From Salinisphaera sp. (lineage in GTDB: Bacteria; Pseudomonadota; Gammaproteobacteria; Nevskiales; Salinisphaeraceae): a stretch of 37,206 bases of DNA. The DNA lies in NCBI GenBank assembly GCA_027858915.1, contig JAQIBT010000079.1, positions 1 to 37,206 on the forward strand. Reading direction: 5' to 3'. The notes under the pieces are model-generated. The model searched no databases. It was not told the DNA's origin and worked only from the letters and a program-made list of their open reading frames with translations. Below are positions 24,607-34,880 of this stretch, in pieces. The translations under genes were made by a program, and so were the position numbers. Within the stretch, counting starts at the first letter, position 1. Every line of letters begins with the position of its first letter.

Positions 24607-25287
24607 TCAGATGGCGACACCAGTAGCGTTTCCCGTGGGTTCCAGGTTCAACTGCGTGCAGAGCGCGCGGCTCAGATCGTCCGCGACACGGTCGAGGTTG
24701 CCGGGCCCGCCCAGGTCGGCGACCTGGGTCATGGTCAGTCCGTGGTAGCCGCAGGGGTCGATGCGCGAGAAAGGCTCGAGGTCCATGTCCACGTTCAGCG
24801 CCAGGCCGTGAAAGCTGGTGCCGCGCGTGATCCGCAGGCCGATCGAGCCGATCTTGCATGTCTGCTCGGCGGTGATGGCGCCGGCCTTCACATAGACGCC
24901 CGGCGCATCCGGCTTCGCAAAGGCGTCGATATCATAATCGGCGAGGGTGTCGATCATGGCATTCTCCAGCGCGGTGACGAGGCTGCGAATACCGATACCC
25001 AGGCGTCGCAGATCCACCATGACATAGGCCATGATCTGGCCGGGACCGTGATAGGTCACCTGTCCGCCCCGATCGATCGGTACGATCTCGATATCGCCGG
25101 GCGCCAACACATGTTCAGCGCGTCCGTTTCTGCCCTGGGTGAAGACCGGCGTGTGATTCAACAGCCAGATGCGGTCGTTGTCATCGGACTCGCGGCTGGC
25201 AGCGAAATCGCGCATAGCCTGCCACACCGGTTGATAAGACATCGGCTGCCAGCCGAAACGGCGGATATCGACAGGTAATCCGCTCAT
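24607..25287 (-). CDS. lipB: Octanoyltransferase LipB
   Basis: The 226-residue protein transfers octanoyl from acyl carrier protein to lipoyl domains of 2-oxoacid dehydrogenases and the glycine cleavage H protein. Seen: DRGGQVTYHGPGQIMAY, the catalytic Lys145 in KIGSIGLRI, and the acyl-accepting Cys179 in IDPCGYHGL. Its ATG overlaps the stop of the upstream DUF493 gene by one base (TAATG), a very common gammaproteobacterial pair. lipA, often next to it, is not in the window. Length is within the family range. Confidence 0.96.
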   Translation of the reverse strand: MSGLPVDIRRFGWQPMSYQPVWQAMRDFAASRESDDNDRIWLLNHTPVFTQGRNGRAEHVLAPGDIEIVPIDRGGQVTYHGPGQIMAYVMVDLRRLGIGIRSLVTALENAMIDTLADYDIDAFAKPDAPGVYVKAGAITAEQTCKIGSIGLRITRGTSFHGLALNVDMDLEPFSRIDPCGYHGLTMTQVADLGGPGNLDRVADDLSRALCTQLNLEPTGNATGVAI

Positions 25288-25562
25288 TACAACGACATCA
25301 GCACCTGACCGCTGTCGGTCAGCGCCTGGTAGATCGCATCCAGCTGTGCCTTGCTCTTGGCGTTGATCGAGGCGGTCACCGAAAGATAGCGTCCGCCGCT
25401 GGACTCGCGCACCGACAGATCATTGGGTGTCAGCTCGGGCGCGTGCGCCTTGACCAGCGTATAGACGGTTTGTTCGAAATCGGTATCTCTGCTGCCAAAT
25501 GCCTTGATATCAAACGCGCAGGGGAATTCCAGCAGGGTGTCTTTGGATTCGGTCATGCCCAT
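25287..25562 (-). CDS. ybeD: DUF493 (YbeD-like) small protein
   Basis: The 91-residue protein has the DUF493 ferredoxin-like alpha/beta fold pattern: LLEFPCAFDIKAFG at the start, ESSGGRYLSVTASI in the middle and the C-terminal AIYQALTDSGQVLMSL. E. coli YbeD is 87 residues and of unclear role, perhaps allosteric. Two ATGs (25562 and 25556) and a GTG (25586) are possible starts; the first ATG is used. It sits between dacA and lipB, the usual place in gammaproteobacteria. Confidence 0.9.
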   Translation of the reverse strand: MGMTESKDTLLEFPCAFDIKAFGSRDTDFEQTVYTLVKAHAPELTPNDLSVRESSGGRYLSVTASINAKSKAQLDAIYQALTDSGQVLMSL

Positions 25563-25653
25563 AGCTTGCGACCTGTGATCGATCACGTCCAGCCGTACCG
25601 GGTAGCAGGCGGTACGACTGGGCGCGCCAACAGGCCTAACGCGCAGGCCCTTG

Positions 25654-26820
25654 TTAAAACATCATGCGGACTTCGTCGATTGCCTGGCGGATATAGCCGC
25701 CCTTGGCGATCGACTTGCCGGCATACAAGGGCACTTCCTTGAGCACCTTGTCGTTGTACTTGATGGCCAGCGTACCCAGACGTTCGCCTTTCTTGACAGG
25801 GGCCGTCAGGTTCGAGGGCAGCTCTGCGCTGGTGGCCAGCGAATCCTTCTGGCCCCGCGGGTAGGCGACCCAGACCGGGCCATGGGCTACCACCGGCAGC
25901 TCGGTTTCGGACCCCTTCCAGACGTGGATCTGCGAAATCTCCTTGCCGGCATCGAACAGCTTGCCGTCTTGATAGAAGCGGAAGCCGTAACTGATCAGTG
26001 CCTCTGCCTGGTTCTTGCGCGCATTCTCCGAATCGGTGCCGGTGACAACCGATATCACGCGCATGCCATCGGCCTTGGCCGAGACGGCCAGGTTGTAACC
26101 AGCCGCGTCGGTATGGCCGGTCTTGCCGCCGTCCACGCGTGGGTCCGACCACAGCAGGGTATTGCGGTTGTACTGGCGTATTCCTGCGTAGGTGAATTCC
26201 TTCTGATGGAAGTACTGATCGTAGAGCTTGGGGAAGTTGCGAATGGTCGCGCTCAGTACCGTGGCAATGTCACGCGCGCTCATATGATGATCAGGTGCCG
26301 GCAGGCCGTTGACATCGGTAAAGTGGCTGTTGGTCATGCCCAGTTGCTTGGCATACTGATTCATGTATTGCGCAAACGTGGACTCGGTCCCGGCGATGTA
26401 TTCGGCCAGTGCTACCGCAGCGTCGTTGCCCGATTGCGTGATCAGACCCTGGATCAGTTCGTTGACCGAGACCTTGTTGCCCACCTTGAGAAACATCTGA
26501 GAGCCGTGCATCTCCCAGGCTTTCTTGCTCACCGTGACCATATCCTTCTCAGACAGGTTGCCCTTCTTGAGTTCGTCGAACACGATATAGCAGGTCATCA
26601 GCTTGGTAATGCTGGCCGGTGCGATCTGCTTGTCGGGGTTCTTGGCTGCCAGGGTCTGGCCGGAGTTGAAATCCAAAAGCATATAGCTTTTGGCCCCCAG
26701 TGACGGTGGACCGGGAATCGGCAGGCTGGCGGCAACGACTGGAACGCTGACGAACAGCAGCACGAGGGAAAACAACAGGCGGCGGGCTTGGTTCATCAGA
26801 CTCGGACTCTTGGCAGGCAT
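25654..26820 (-). CDS. dacA: D-alanyl-D-alanine carboxypeptidase (PBP5/6, DacA type)
   Basis: The 388-residue protein is a class C low-molecular-mass penicillin-binding protein. A signal peptide ends near residue 31 (VVAAS). The active site is Ser70-x-x-Lys73 in APASITKL, then SGN in ITQSGNDAAVAL, and the KTG triad in DGGKTGHTDAAG. The C-terminal region holds the beta-rich PBP5_C domain, ending with IRQAIDEVRMMF, which may be the amphipathic membrane anchor. It removes the terminal D-Ala of peptidoglycan pentapeptides in the periplasm. An in-frame ATG eight residues downstream could also be the start; neither has a strong ribosome binding site. Confidence 0.95.
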   Translation of the reverse strand: MPAKSPSLMNQARRLLFSLVLLFVSVPVVAASLPIPGPPSLGAKSYMLLDFNSGQTLAAKNPDKQIAPASITKLMTCYIVFDELKKGNLSEKDMVTVSKKAWEMHGSQMFLKVGNKVSVNELIQGLITQSGNDAAVALAEYIAGTESTFAQYMNQYAKQLGMTNSHFTDVNGLPAPDHHMSARDIATVLSATIRNFPKLYDQYFHQKEFTYAGIRQYNRNTLLWSDPRVDGGKTGHTDAAGYNLAVSAKADGMRVISVVTGTDSENARKNQAEALISYGFRFYQDGKLFDAGKEISQIHVWKGSETELPVVAHGPVWVAYPRGQKDSLATSAELPSNLTAPVKKGERLGTLAIKYNDKVLKEVPLYAGKSIAKGGYIRQAIDEVRMMF

Positions 26821-26867
26821 GAATTGGGCCGGAAGGGACGCAGTTTAGCGGTTTGGGATCGGGGCGG

Positions 26868-27860
26868 CTAACGGGGTTGATCGCGCACGGAAAACCCGTT
26901 CGCGGCCAACTGGCGACCCGTTCGGCTGCGCTGGCTGGCGGTGGCGAACGGACCGATATGAACCCGATACAGCGGTGTCGATGGGTCGGGCGGCACGATG
27001 GTCACGTGATTGGCGCCGGCTCTGGACAGGCGTTGCACTTGGCGGCGGGCATTATCCGGATTGCCGAACGCGCCTGCCTGCAGGTACAGCCGCTCATCCG
27101 TTTTGGCCCGAGGCGTCGCACTCGCCAGCGAACCGCCGGCCGAGTCGGTATGGCCTGGCCTGTGGCCGGCGCCGGCTGTTGACGATGGGGCGGTCTGTTC
27201 ATCGTCGGGGTTCTGCGCGCTGCGCAGGGGCGCGCGCGGCACAGCTGGCGACTTCGGGGCTTGATCCATGGTCGCCGGGGTGACGGTCTCAATACGAACC
27301 GGCGCGCTGCCGTTGCTGACGATACCCAGCCGGCGGGCGGCCACATACGATAGATCAATGATACGCCCGTCGTGAAATGGCCCGCGATCATTGACCTTGA
27401 CGATGCAATGCTTGCCGTTGTCGAGGTTGGTCACCCGTACCCAGGTCGGCAGTGGCAGCCGCTTGTGGGCCGCGGTCATACGAAACATACTGTAGGGCTC
27501 GCCCGACGATGTTCGCTCACCGTTGAACTGGCGTCCGTACCAGCTGGCACGCCCGGTTTGGGTGAAGCCGGCGGCGCTCTTGAGCACATCGTAGGTATGG
27601 CCAAGGGCGGTGTAGCTGGTGGGATTGCCGTAAGGGGAGTGCGGCACATTGCGCGGCACGGCATCTGGGATCTTGCTCAGATCGATGTTCTGATCCTTGG
27701 GCGGGCCGTCGTTCTGGTAGTAACCGCCCCCGTGGCTTGCCCCGCTTCCAGCGGGATGGCTGGCGCAGCCGGACAGCACAATCAGCCCGATCATCGCCGC
27801 GCCTGCTGCGGCGTATGTCAGACACGGCAGGATCCGCGTCAGGGCGTGTTGCCGTTTCAT
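26868..27860 (-). CDS. rlpA: Septal lytic transglycosylase/lipoprotein RlpA
   Basis: The 330-residue protein is a lipoprotein with lipobox LSGC. A double-psi beta-barrel domain follows (GRASWYGRQFNGERTSSG to VNDRGPFHDGRIIDLS, including the catalytic Asp of the family), then a Pro/Ala/Thr linker and a C-terminal SPOR domain (YLQAGAFGNPDNA to the end) that binds denuded septal glycan. The ATG at 27860 gives a normal signal peptide. A GTG at 27890, eleven bases after a GGAGG, and an ATG at 27872 are alternatives. The start region lies inside an inverted repeat that belongs to a dispersed family, so repeat sequence contributes the first codons. Confidence 0.93.
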   Translation of the reverse strand: MKRQHALTRILPCLTYAAAGAAMIGLIVLSGCASHPAGSGASHGGGYYQNDGPPKDQNIDLSKIPDAVPRNVPHSPYGNPTSYTALGHTYDVLKSAAGFTQTGRASWYGRQFNGERTSSGEPYSMFRMTAAHKRLPLPTWVRVTNLDNGKHCIVKVNDRGPFHDGRIIDLSYVAARRLGIVSNGSAPVRIETVTPATMDQAPKSPAVPRAPLRSAQNPDDEQTAPSSTAGAGHRPGHTDSAGGSLASATPRAKTDERLYLQAGAFGNPDNARRQVQRLSRAGANHVTIVPPDPSTPLYRVHIGPFATASQRSRTGRQLAANGFSVRDQPR

Positions 27861-27890
27861 GCGGCGCGGCATCGTATGAAGCGGCAACAC
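27846..27890. repeat. Dispersed repeat, two facing copies forming a hairpin at the rlpA start
   Basis: GTGTTGCCGTTTCATGCG on the left faces CGTATGAAGCGGCAACAC on the right, giving an imperfect inverted repeat of about 18-base arms. The left arm with its flank (27841-27865) matches 24 of 25 bases at 36688-36712, and the right arm is close to 31991-32013. The hairpin covers the rlpA start codons and reaches almost to the mltB stop codon. Confidence 0.75.
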
Positions 27891-27893
27891 CCG

Positions 27894-28916
27894 CTAGTCC
27901 GCCTCCGGGCGGGTATACGCTTCAATCTCGCGTCCTAGCTGATAGACTGCCATCGCATACAGCGGGCTGGTGTTGTAGCGCATGATGACGAAAAAATTGT
28001 TCTCCGCGAGCCAGTATTCGGTGCCGTGGGCGCCTTCGAAGCTCAGCAGGCCGACGCGCGTCTGGGTCGGCGGCGGCTGGGCCACTTTCACGCCGTCGTT
28101 GGCCAACTCCTGCCAGCTGTACGCGGTCCTGCCTGTGTTCAGAGCGATGCCGTCGAGACGTGACAGCGACGGTATCTCGGCCGGATAGGCAACCGGTGCC
28201 CCACGCTGCCAGCCGTGCCTGGCCAGGTAGTTGGCCACCGAGTCGATGATATCGGCTGGTTCGTGCCAGAGATCGCGCCGGCCGTCGTGATTGCCATCCA
28301 CCGCGTAGGCGGCATAGCTGGATGGCATGAACTGCGGCACGCCCATGGCGCCGGCATAGGAGCCAATATCCTTGCGACAGTCGAGCTGCTCGCCGACACA
28401 GAGGCTGATGAACGTTTCCAGTTCGCGGGTGAAGAACGGCGAACGTTCAGGGTAATCGAACGCCAGCGTCGAGAGTGCGTCCAGCACGCGATCGCGGCCA
28501 ATGAATGCGCCGTAGCGTGTTTCCACCCCAAGTATCGCGGCAATGATCCACGCCGGCACCCCGTATTTGGCCTGAGCGCTAGCGAACAGGGAACGGTGGG
28601 CTTCGATATAAGCCGCACCCTGACGCGCGCGCTTGGGCTGTACGAAGATCGGCCGATAGCCGGCCCAGGTCAGCGTCTTCTCGGCGGGCCTGCGCATCTT
28701 GGCGATGATGTCGGGCCGGTATTTCGCATCGGCGAGCAGCGCCCGGGAGGTCGCCGGAGCCACCCCATGCTCTTTCTGCAAGGCCTTGATCAGCGCTTTG
28801 CCAGCCGCCGAATCCTGATAATCGCCGCGGGGACCATCGTCGCCGGCGATCGCTTGCAGGCTGACGACAAGCAGGACGATGGCCGGCAGCGCTGCGGCGA
28901 TGAATCGAATAGTCAT
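27894..28916 (-). CDS. mltB: Membrane-bound lytic murein transglycosylase B
   Basis: The 340-residue protein has a signal peptide ending near AIAG at residue 25, then the MltB domain with the catalytic Glu in ILGVETRYGAFIG, the QFMPSSYAAYAVDGNHDGRRDLW segment and ANYLARHGW. The C-terminal LAENNFFVIMRYNTSPLYAMAVYQLG is typical. No lipobox cysteine is seen, so it resembles soluble SltB forms more than lipidated MltB. It cleaves glycan strands to anhydromuropeptides in the periplasm. The ATG at 28916 overlaps the rodA stop by four bases; a longer frame to 29423 runs through rodA and is a shadow. Confidence 0.94.
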   Translation of the reverse strand: MTIRFIAAALPAIVLLVVSLQAIAGDDGPRGDYQDSAAGKALIKALQKEHGVAPATSRALLADAKYRPDIIAKMRRPAEKTLTWAGYRPIFVQPKRARQGAAYIEAHRSLFASAQAKYGVPAWIIAAILGVETRYGAFIGRDRVLDALSTLAFDYPERSPFFTRELETFISLCVGEQLDCRKDIGSYAGAMGVPQFMPSSYAAYAVDGNHDGRRDLWHEPADIIDSVANYLARHGWQRGAPVAYPAEIPSLSRLDGIALNTGRTAYSWQELANDGVKVAQPPPTQTRVGLLSFEGAHGTEYWLAENNFFVIMRYNTSPLYAMAVYQLGREIEAYTRPEAD

Positions 28917-30037
28917 GTCGCGAGCAATTTCCGGTGGGTATGAATAGACATCAGGATGCCAAACGAGGCCAGCAGCATCACCATCGAGGTGCCACCATAG
29001 GAAAACAGCGGCAACGGCACGCCCACGACCGGCAGCAGGCCGGCGACCATGCCCATATTGACGAAGGCATAGAAGAAGAAGGTCATGCTCAGACTGGCCG
29101 CTGCCAGACGCTGAAAGGTGTCCTGGCTCTTGACCGCAATGAACAGCCCGCGAGCGACGATGAAACAATAGATCGCCATCAGCCCCAGAACCCCGAACAA
29201 ACCGTTTTCCTCGGAGAAGACCGCGAATATGAAATCGGTATCGGCTTCGGGCAGAAAATTCAGATGGGCCTGGGTGCCGTTGAGCCAACCTTTGCCGAAT
29301 AGCCCGCCGGAGCCGATGGCGATCTTGGACTGCGTGATGTGGTAGCCCGCGCCCAGGGGATCGCTGGCCGGATTGAGAAAAGTCAGGACGCGTTGCTGTT
29401 GATATGCGTGCATATTGAACCACAGCAGCGGGGCAGCCGCGGCGGCAAGCACGATCAACAGGATGATGACGCGCCAGCGCAGACCGGCAAAGAACAGCGC
29501 AAAGCCGCCGCCGGCGATGATCAGAATCGCGGTGCCCAGGTCAGGCTGTTTCACCACCAGCGCCACCGGCACACCGATGATGAGGGCTGCGACCAGAACC
29601 TGCGGCAGCCGCGGTGGCAGTGCTCGCTCGTGAAAATACGCCGCAACCGTCAACGGCACGACCAGCTTGATGATTTCCGATGGCTGGAACCGGACCACGC
29701 CGATATCCAGCCAGCGCCGTGCGCCCATCGCGGCGTCGCCCAGCACCAGCGTGGCGATCAGCAATACCAGGCCGATCACATAGATCCACGGGGCTGCTGT
29801 TCGAAACCAGTGCGGTGGAATCTGTGCAACCACGATCATTCCCACCAGGCCGATACCGAGACGGATCGCCTGATTGATCACCAAGGTATCTGATTGTCCG
29901 GACGCGCTGTAGAGTACGAACAGGCCCAGCAACGTGCAGGAACACAGCGCGGCCAGCAGCTGGATATCGATCCGCCAATGAATCAGCCATCCCGAGAGCG
30001 TGGACGGAGTGTCGCGGGCCGTCGTTGTCATGCTCAT
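28913..30037 (-). CDS. rodA: Peptidoglycan glycosyltransferase RodA (SEDS family)
   Basis: The 374-residue protein has about ten membrane helices and SEDS signatures: WLDIGVVRFQPSEIIKL, a large loop with the conserved acidic residue near LPEADTDFIFAVFSEE, and the C-terminal VVGVPLPLFSYGGTSM. It polymerises lipid II for side-wall growth together with PBP2. The ATG at 30037 overlaps the stop of mrdA by four bases, and its own stop overlaps mltB by four, so the three are translationally coupled. Confidence 0.96.
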   Translation of the reverse strand: MSMTTTARDTPSTLSGWLIHWRIDIQLLAALCSCTLLGLFVLYSASGQSDTLVINQAIRLGIGLVGMIVVAQIPPHWFRTAAPWIYVIGLVLLIATLVLGDAAMGARRWLDIGVVRFQPSEIIKLVVPLTVAAYFHERALPPRLPQVLVAALIIGVPVALVVKQPDLGTAILIIAGGGFALFFAGLRWRVIILLIVLAAAAAPLLWFNMHAYQQQRVLTFLNPASDPLGAGYHITQSKIAIGSGGLFGKGWLNGTQAHLNFLPEADTDFIFAVFSEENGLFGVLGLMAIYCFIVARGLFIAVKSQDTFQRLAAASLSMTFFFYAFVNMGMVAGLLPVVGVPLPLFSYGGTSMVMLLASFGILMSIHTHRKLLAT

Positions 30038-31935
30038 GGCGGGCTCTGGTTGGATGCCTGCAGGGTGGCGGACGCACGATTCGCGGCCTGTTCGTCGAGA
30101 TAGGCATCGATCACTCGGCGCGCGATCGGGCCGGCCACGCTGGAACCGCCACCACCGTGTTCGACCACGACCGCTACCGCGATCTTCGGATCGTCGATCG
30201 GCGCAAAGGCGATGAATAGCGCGTGCTCTCGTAATCGCCAGGGAATACTGTCGAGATCGGGGGCGACTTCGTTCTGTGCGAGCCCGGCCACCTGGGCGCT
30301 GCCCGACTTGCCGGCGATCGGGTATTTGAGATTATGTCCGACATAGCGATGCGCGGTGCCGTGTGGATTGTTCACCACGCCTTTCATGGCGTTGATCACG
30401 ATATCCCAGTGGCGCTTGTCCTTGAGCTCGATCGGCGGCAGCGGCTCGGGTTTTTCGGCTGTGACGAGGCCGGTTTTCGGGTCCCTGCGAGCCTTGAGAA
30501 TATGCGGCCGATAAGCATGGCCGCGTTCAGCCAACTCGCTGGCCATCAGTGCCAGCTGCAGCGGCGTAGTGCTCATGTAGCCCTGGCCGATGACGGTGAT
30601 CAGCGTCTCGCCCGGATACCAGGGCCGATGGCGGTGGGCATGCTTCCAGGCTCGCGAGGGCAGGATGCCGGCGTTCTCACGTGGCAGATCGACGCCGGTC
30701 TTTTTGCCGAGGCCGAACATGGTTCCGTAGCTGTGGATATTGTCGATGCCCAGTTTCATGCCAAGCTTGTAGAAATACACGTCCGACGATCGCTCGATGG
30801 CCTGGGTCAGATCGATCCAGCCCTGGCCGGAGCGCTTCCAGTCGCGATAGCGATGGTCGCTGCCGGGCAGCGTGATATAACCGGGGCACCAGACTTTCTT
30901 GTCGGGCTGGATCGCTCCGGTTTCCAGTGCGCCGATGGCCATCACGGGTTTGATCGTCGAACCAGGCGGGTATTGACCTTGCAAGGCTCGATTGAAGAGC
31001 GGATTGTGCGGATCGTTCAGAAGGCGCGAATAATTGGCTTGGCTGATGCCATCCACGAACAGGTTCGGGTTGTAACTGGGCGTGCTGGCCATCGCCAGAA
31101 TACCGCCATTTTTCGGATTCAGTGCCACCACCGCGCCGTCCTTGTCGCCGAGTGCCTGGAACGCCGTTTTCTGGAGTTTGGAATCCAGTGTGAGATACAG
31201 GCTGTCGCCGGCCTGGGGCGGATGCACTTCCAGCTGTCGCAGGGCACGACCGCTGGCGTTGGTCTCGACCACGCGCGAGCCCGGATAGCCGTGCAGTAGG
31301 GACTCATACGACAGTTCGACTCCGGCTTTTCCGATATGCGACGAGCCGCGATAGCGCTTGTTATCCACCTCGCGAAGATCGCGTTCGGTTATGCCGCCGA
31401 CGTAGCCCACGACATGCGCCGCGTATCGGCCTTCCGGATAGGTGCGGGTCAGGCCGGCCCGGATATCCACGCCGGGAAACTGTTCCCGGTTGACTTCGAA
31501 GCGCGCCACTTCCGGCTGGGTAAGGCTCAGACGGATCGGCGTGCCGCGAAAAGACGGCGTCTGCCGTTCGCGGCTGTAGAAACGGCTTTTGTCCGCGTCG
31601 CTGATCGAAACGATTTGGCCTAGACGCTTTATGGTATCGGCCAGATTGGCGATCTGCTCCGGCACGATATCCAGCCGATAGGCCGGCTGGTTGTTGGCCA
31701 GCAGCACGCCGTCGCGATCAAAGATCAGTCCGCGCACCGGCGGCACGACCTCTGCGCGCATTCGATTGTCTTTCGACTGCGTCTCATAGTAGCCGTGCTG
31801 GAATACCTGGAGATACATGACGCGTGCAATCAGCAACCCGATCAGTATCAGCAGCACCAGGCTTGCGGCGATCGTTCGAGCCAGGAACAGTCGCCGTTCG
31901 GCCGCGTGATTCTTGAGTGCGTCGTCTACCGCCAT
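30034..31935 (-). CDS. mrdA: Penicillin-binding protein 2 (transpeptidase)
   Basis: The 633-residue protein is a class B PBP. One N-terminal membrane helix (residues 20-42), a dimerisation domain with VRGLIFDRDGVLLA, and the transpeptidase domain with the active-site Ser326 and Lys329 in PPGSTIKP, the second motif S383-S384-D385 and the KSG triad at 543-545 in AGKSGSAQV. It cross-links new glycan made by RodA during elongation. About 100 bases separate it from mreD, and that gap holds a copy of the dispersed repeat. Length is normal for the family. Confidence 0.97.
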   Translation of the reverse strand: MAVDDALKNHAAERRLFLARTIAASLVLLILIGLLIARVMYLQVFQHGYYETQSKDNRMRAEVVPPVRGLIFDRDGVLLANNQPAYRLDIVPEQIANLADTIKRLGQIVSISDADKSRFYSRERQTPSFRGTPIRLSLTQPEVARFEVNREQFPGVDIRAGLTRTYPEGRYAAHVVGYVGGITERDLREVDNKRYRGSSHIGKAGVELSYESLLHGYPGSRVVETNASGRALRQLEVHPPQAGDSLYLTLDSKLQKTAFQALGDKDGAVVALNPKNGGILAMASTPSYNPNLFVDGISQANYSRLLNDPHNPLFNRALQGQYPPGSTIKPVMAIGALETGAIQPDKKVWCPGYITLPGSDHRYRDWKRSGQGWIDLTQAIERSSDVYFYKLGMKLGIDNIHSYGTMFGLGKKTGVDLPRENAGILPSRAWKHAHRHRPWYPGETLITVIGQGYMSTTPLQLALMASELAERGHAYRPHILKARRDPKTGLVTAEKPEPLPPIELKDKRHWDIVINAMKGVVNNPHGTAHRYVGHNLKYPIAGKSGSAQVAGLAQNEVAPDLDSIPWRLREHALFIAFAPIDDPKIAVAVVVEHGGGGSSVAGPIARRVIDAYLDEQAANRASATLQASNQSPP

Positions 31936-31990
31936 TTCGGCTCAGGTTCACTATTTAAAACAACAGACACGGCATGATCACGCCGCCGGC

Positions 31991-32013
31991 GCGGCGTCGT
32001 ATGAAATGGCAAC
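31991..32013 (+). repeat. Dispersed repeat copy between mreD and mrdA
   Basis: GCGGCGTCGTATGAAATGGCAAC resembles the right arm at the rlpA start (GCGGCATCGTATGAAGCGGCAAC) with three mismatches. It lies in the 102-base gap between the end of mreD and the start of mrdA. A short GC-rich palindrome (CGCCGCCGGCGCGGCG) adjoins it on the left, overlapping its first bases. Confidence 0.6.
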
Positions 32014-32037
32014 ATGACCTAATTCATCCCCGATGGG

Positions 32038-32523
32038 CTATCCGACCTCAAACTCGGCAATACGTTCCAGCAGGAAGGCCCAGGCTGGCCAGACGAGGCT
32101 CGAGGACAGTACTGGCAACCAGCGCCACCAGAGATCGACGTCAGCGCCAGCCACGCCGTCGATCCAGAACAGCACGAACTCATAAATTGCAAATATCGGC
32201 AGCATGACCGCTGCCTGTTGGATCACTGGAAAGGTCCATAGCAGCGGGCGCAGCTTGATGACGACATAGGCTGCGACCGCCATCGCCAAACCATGCTCCG
32301 ACAAGGGAGTGCCATAAAGCACATCGATCATCACGCCAGCACACCAAGCCGCGACCAGCCCAAACCGCTGCGGTTGCATGAGAACCCAGAAAAGCACGGT
32401 GGCGGTATAGAACGCAGGACGCAGCGCACCCAGCGTGGCCGGCAATGGCAGCAGAATCAACAGCAGGCTGATGATCAGCGTGAAACCAATCATCAGAGCG
32501 CCGACCTGCCGGTGGATGATCAT
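32038..32523 (-). CDS. mreD: Rod shape-determining protein MreD
   Basis: The 161-residue protein is a small membrane protein with about five hydrophobic helices, typical of MreD; motifs include PLPATLGALRPAFYTATVLFWVLMQP and GVMIDVLYGTPLSEHGLA, the most conserved part of gammaproteobacterial MreD. It links the MreB cytoskeleton and the cell wall synthases. The ATG at 32523 overlaps the mreC stop by four bases. Confidence 0.94.
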   Translation of the reverse strand: MIIHRQVGALMIGFTLIISLLLILLPLPATLGALRPAFYTATVLFWVLMQPQRFGLVAAWCAGVMIDVLYGTPLSEHGLAMAVAAYVVIKLRPLLWTFPVIQQAAVMLPIFAIYEFVLFWIDGVAGADVDLWWRWLPVLSSSLVWPAWAFLLERIAEFEVG

Positions 32524-33464
32524 GGCGCGGGATCGCTAGGCGTCGAGTCGGCATCGGATGAATGGCTGAGCGGGGGGGCATGCGGTGCACCGGGCCCTGA
32601 GCTCTGTGTGCTGGCGTTCCAGACCAGCAGAGCCTCGCGGCCACGGCCCAGATCGGCGGTCGGCTGTGCCTGTACGTCGAGAAACTCTTCCCCCGGATTA
32701 TGCGCAACGTGAGTGACCCGGGCGACCGGGTAATTTGCAGGGTAGCGTCCGCCAAGTCCGGACGAAACCAGCAGGTCGCCGACTTTCACGTCGGCATTAT
32801 TGGCCAGGAACGGCAACTGCAAGGTGTCTCTGCGGCCAGTGCCCTGAACGATCGTCTGCAGGCCAGTACGATTGATTTCAACCGGGATCCCGTTATTGGC
32901 GTCGCTGATCAGCAGCGCCCGCGAATCGAGCGGGGTGACGTTGGTCACCTGGCCCATGATGCCATGGGCATCGATCAGTGCCTGGCCGACGAACACGCCG
33001 TCTGCCGAGCCCTTGTTAAGCTTGACGTACTGACGATACGGATCCGGACTAACCGACAGAATACGTGCGATCAGTACGTTCTGATCGAGCGAGCTGGCCG
33101 ATGCCAGCAAGGCGCGGATACGCTCGTTTTCGGCTTGCAGTGCGGCCAGCTTCTGGAGTCGGCCCTGAAGCAAGAGCACCTTCTGGCTCAGCTGCTGGTT
33201 CTCGCTGATCAGCGCGCCGCGATTGAAGTATTGCTGCAGGTAATCGATCGTATCACCAGGTATCTCGGCGGCGACCTGTAGCGGTTCCAGCGCCACGGCC
33301 AGGCTGCCGCGCACGGCTGACAGACTCTTGTGCGCGTTATCCACCATCATCAGGGTGATCGAGACCACGATGATGATAACCAGCGTAATACCGGGCGCCA
33401 CTCGGCGTCCAAGCAGTGCAGGCTTGTCGTCGTCTAGACCGCGCATCAGCGTCTGCGCGAACAA
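32520..33464 (-). CDS. mreC: Rod shape-determining protein MreC
   Basis: The protein (up to 314 residues) has a membrane helix near 25-45, a coiled coil with SENQQLSQKVLLLQGRLQKLAAL, and the periplasmic double beta-barrel domain (VSPDPYRQYVKLNKGSADGVFVGQ, GLGGRYPANYPVARVTHV). A Pro/Ser-rich tail of about 30 residues ends it. The start is unsure: the frame is open to a stop at 33546-33548, with a TTG at 33464 and the first ATG at 33446; neither shows a clear ribosome binding site. It is 184 bases after mreB, and that gap holds nothing I recognise. Confidence 0.93.
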   Translation of the reverse strand: MFAQTLMRGLDDDKPALLGRRVAPGITLVIIIVVSITLMMVDNAHKSLSAVRGSLAVALEPLQVAAEIPGDTIDYLQQYFNRGALISENQQLSQKVLLLQGRLQKLAALQAENERIRALLASASSLDQNVLIARILSVSPDPYRQYVKLNKGSADGVFVGQALIDAHGIMGQVTNVTPLDSRALLISDANNGIPVEINRTGLQTIVQGTGRRDTLQLPFLANNADVKVGDLLVSSGLGGRYPANYPVARVTHVAHNPGEEFLDVQAQPTADLGRGREALLVWNASTQSSGPGAPHAPPLSHSSDADSTPSDPAP

Positions 33465-33648
33465 CCAGCTGAGCTGATTGTCCAGTCGCCGCTGCGCCCG
33501 ATCACCTGACGATCGGAACAGACAGGCGGCCGCCTTCTGTTCTCGCTAAGCCCGTCTTGGGTCGTAAGACGCATCACCCGAATCTGATCCACCGAAATCG
33601 TATTGACGGCCGGCATCGTAGTCGCCGGTGTTCGATCACAGTTCAGCG

Positions 33649-34758
<1,110 letters not shown>

Positions 34759-34880
34759 CTAGCAACGGGCGCCGTTGTCGGCAACGCCGGCTTCAAGTCA
34801 ACCTAAACTATGATAATTTTGCTGGCCTCCTGTGCCTTCGGGCGGCTGCAATCAACGTAACAAAGCGAGGGACCGAGCCT

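Noticed and set aside
25651-26703. 350-codon open frame on the plus strand
   Set aside because: Antisense to dacA, whose SxxK, SGN and KTG motifs are intact.
28917-29423. Upstream extension of mltB in frame
   Set aside because: It runs through rodA in another frame and would lack a signal peptide; the ATG at 28916 gives a normal one and a typical four-base overlap.
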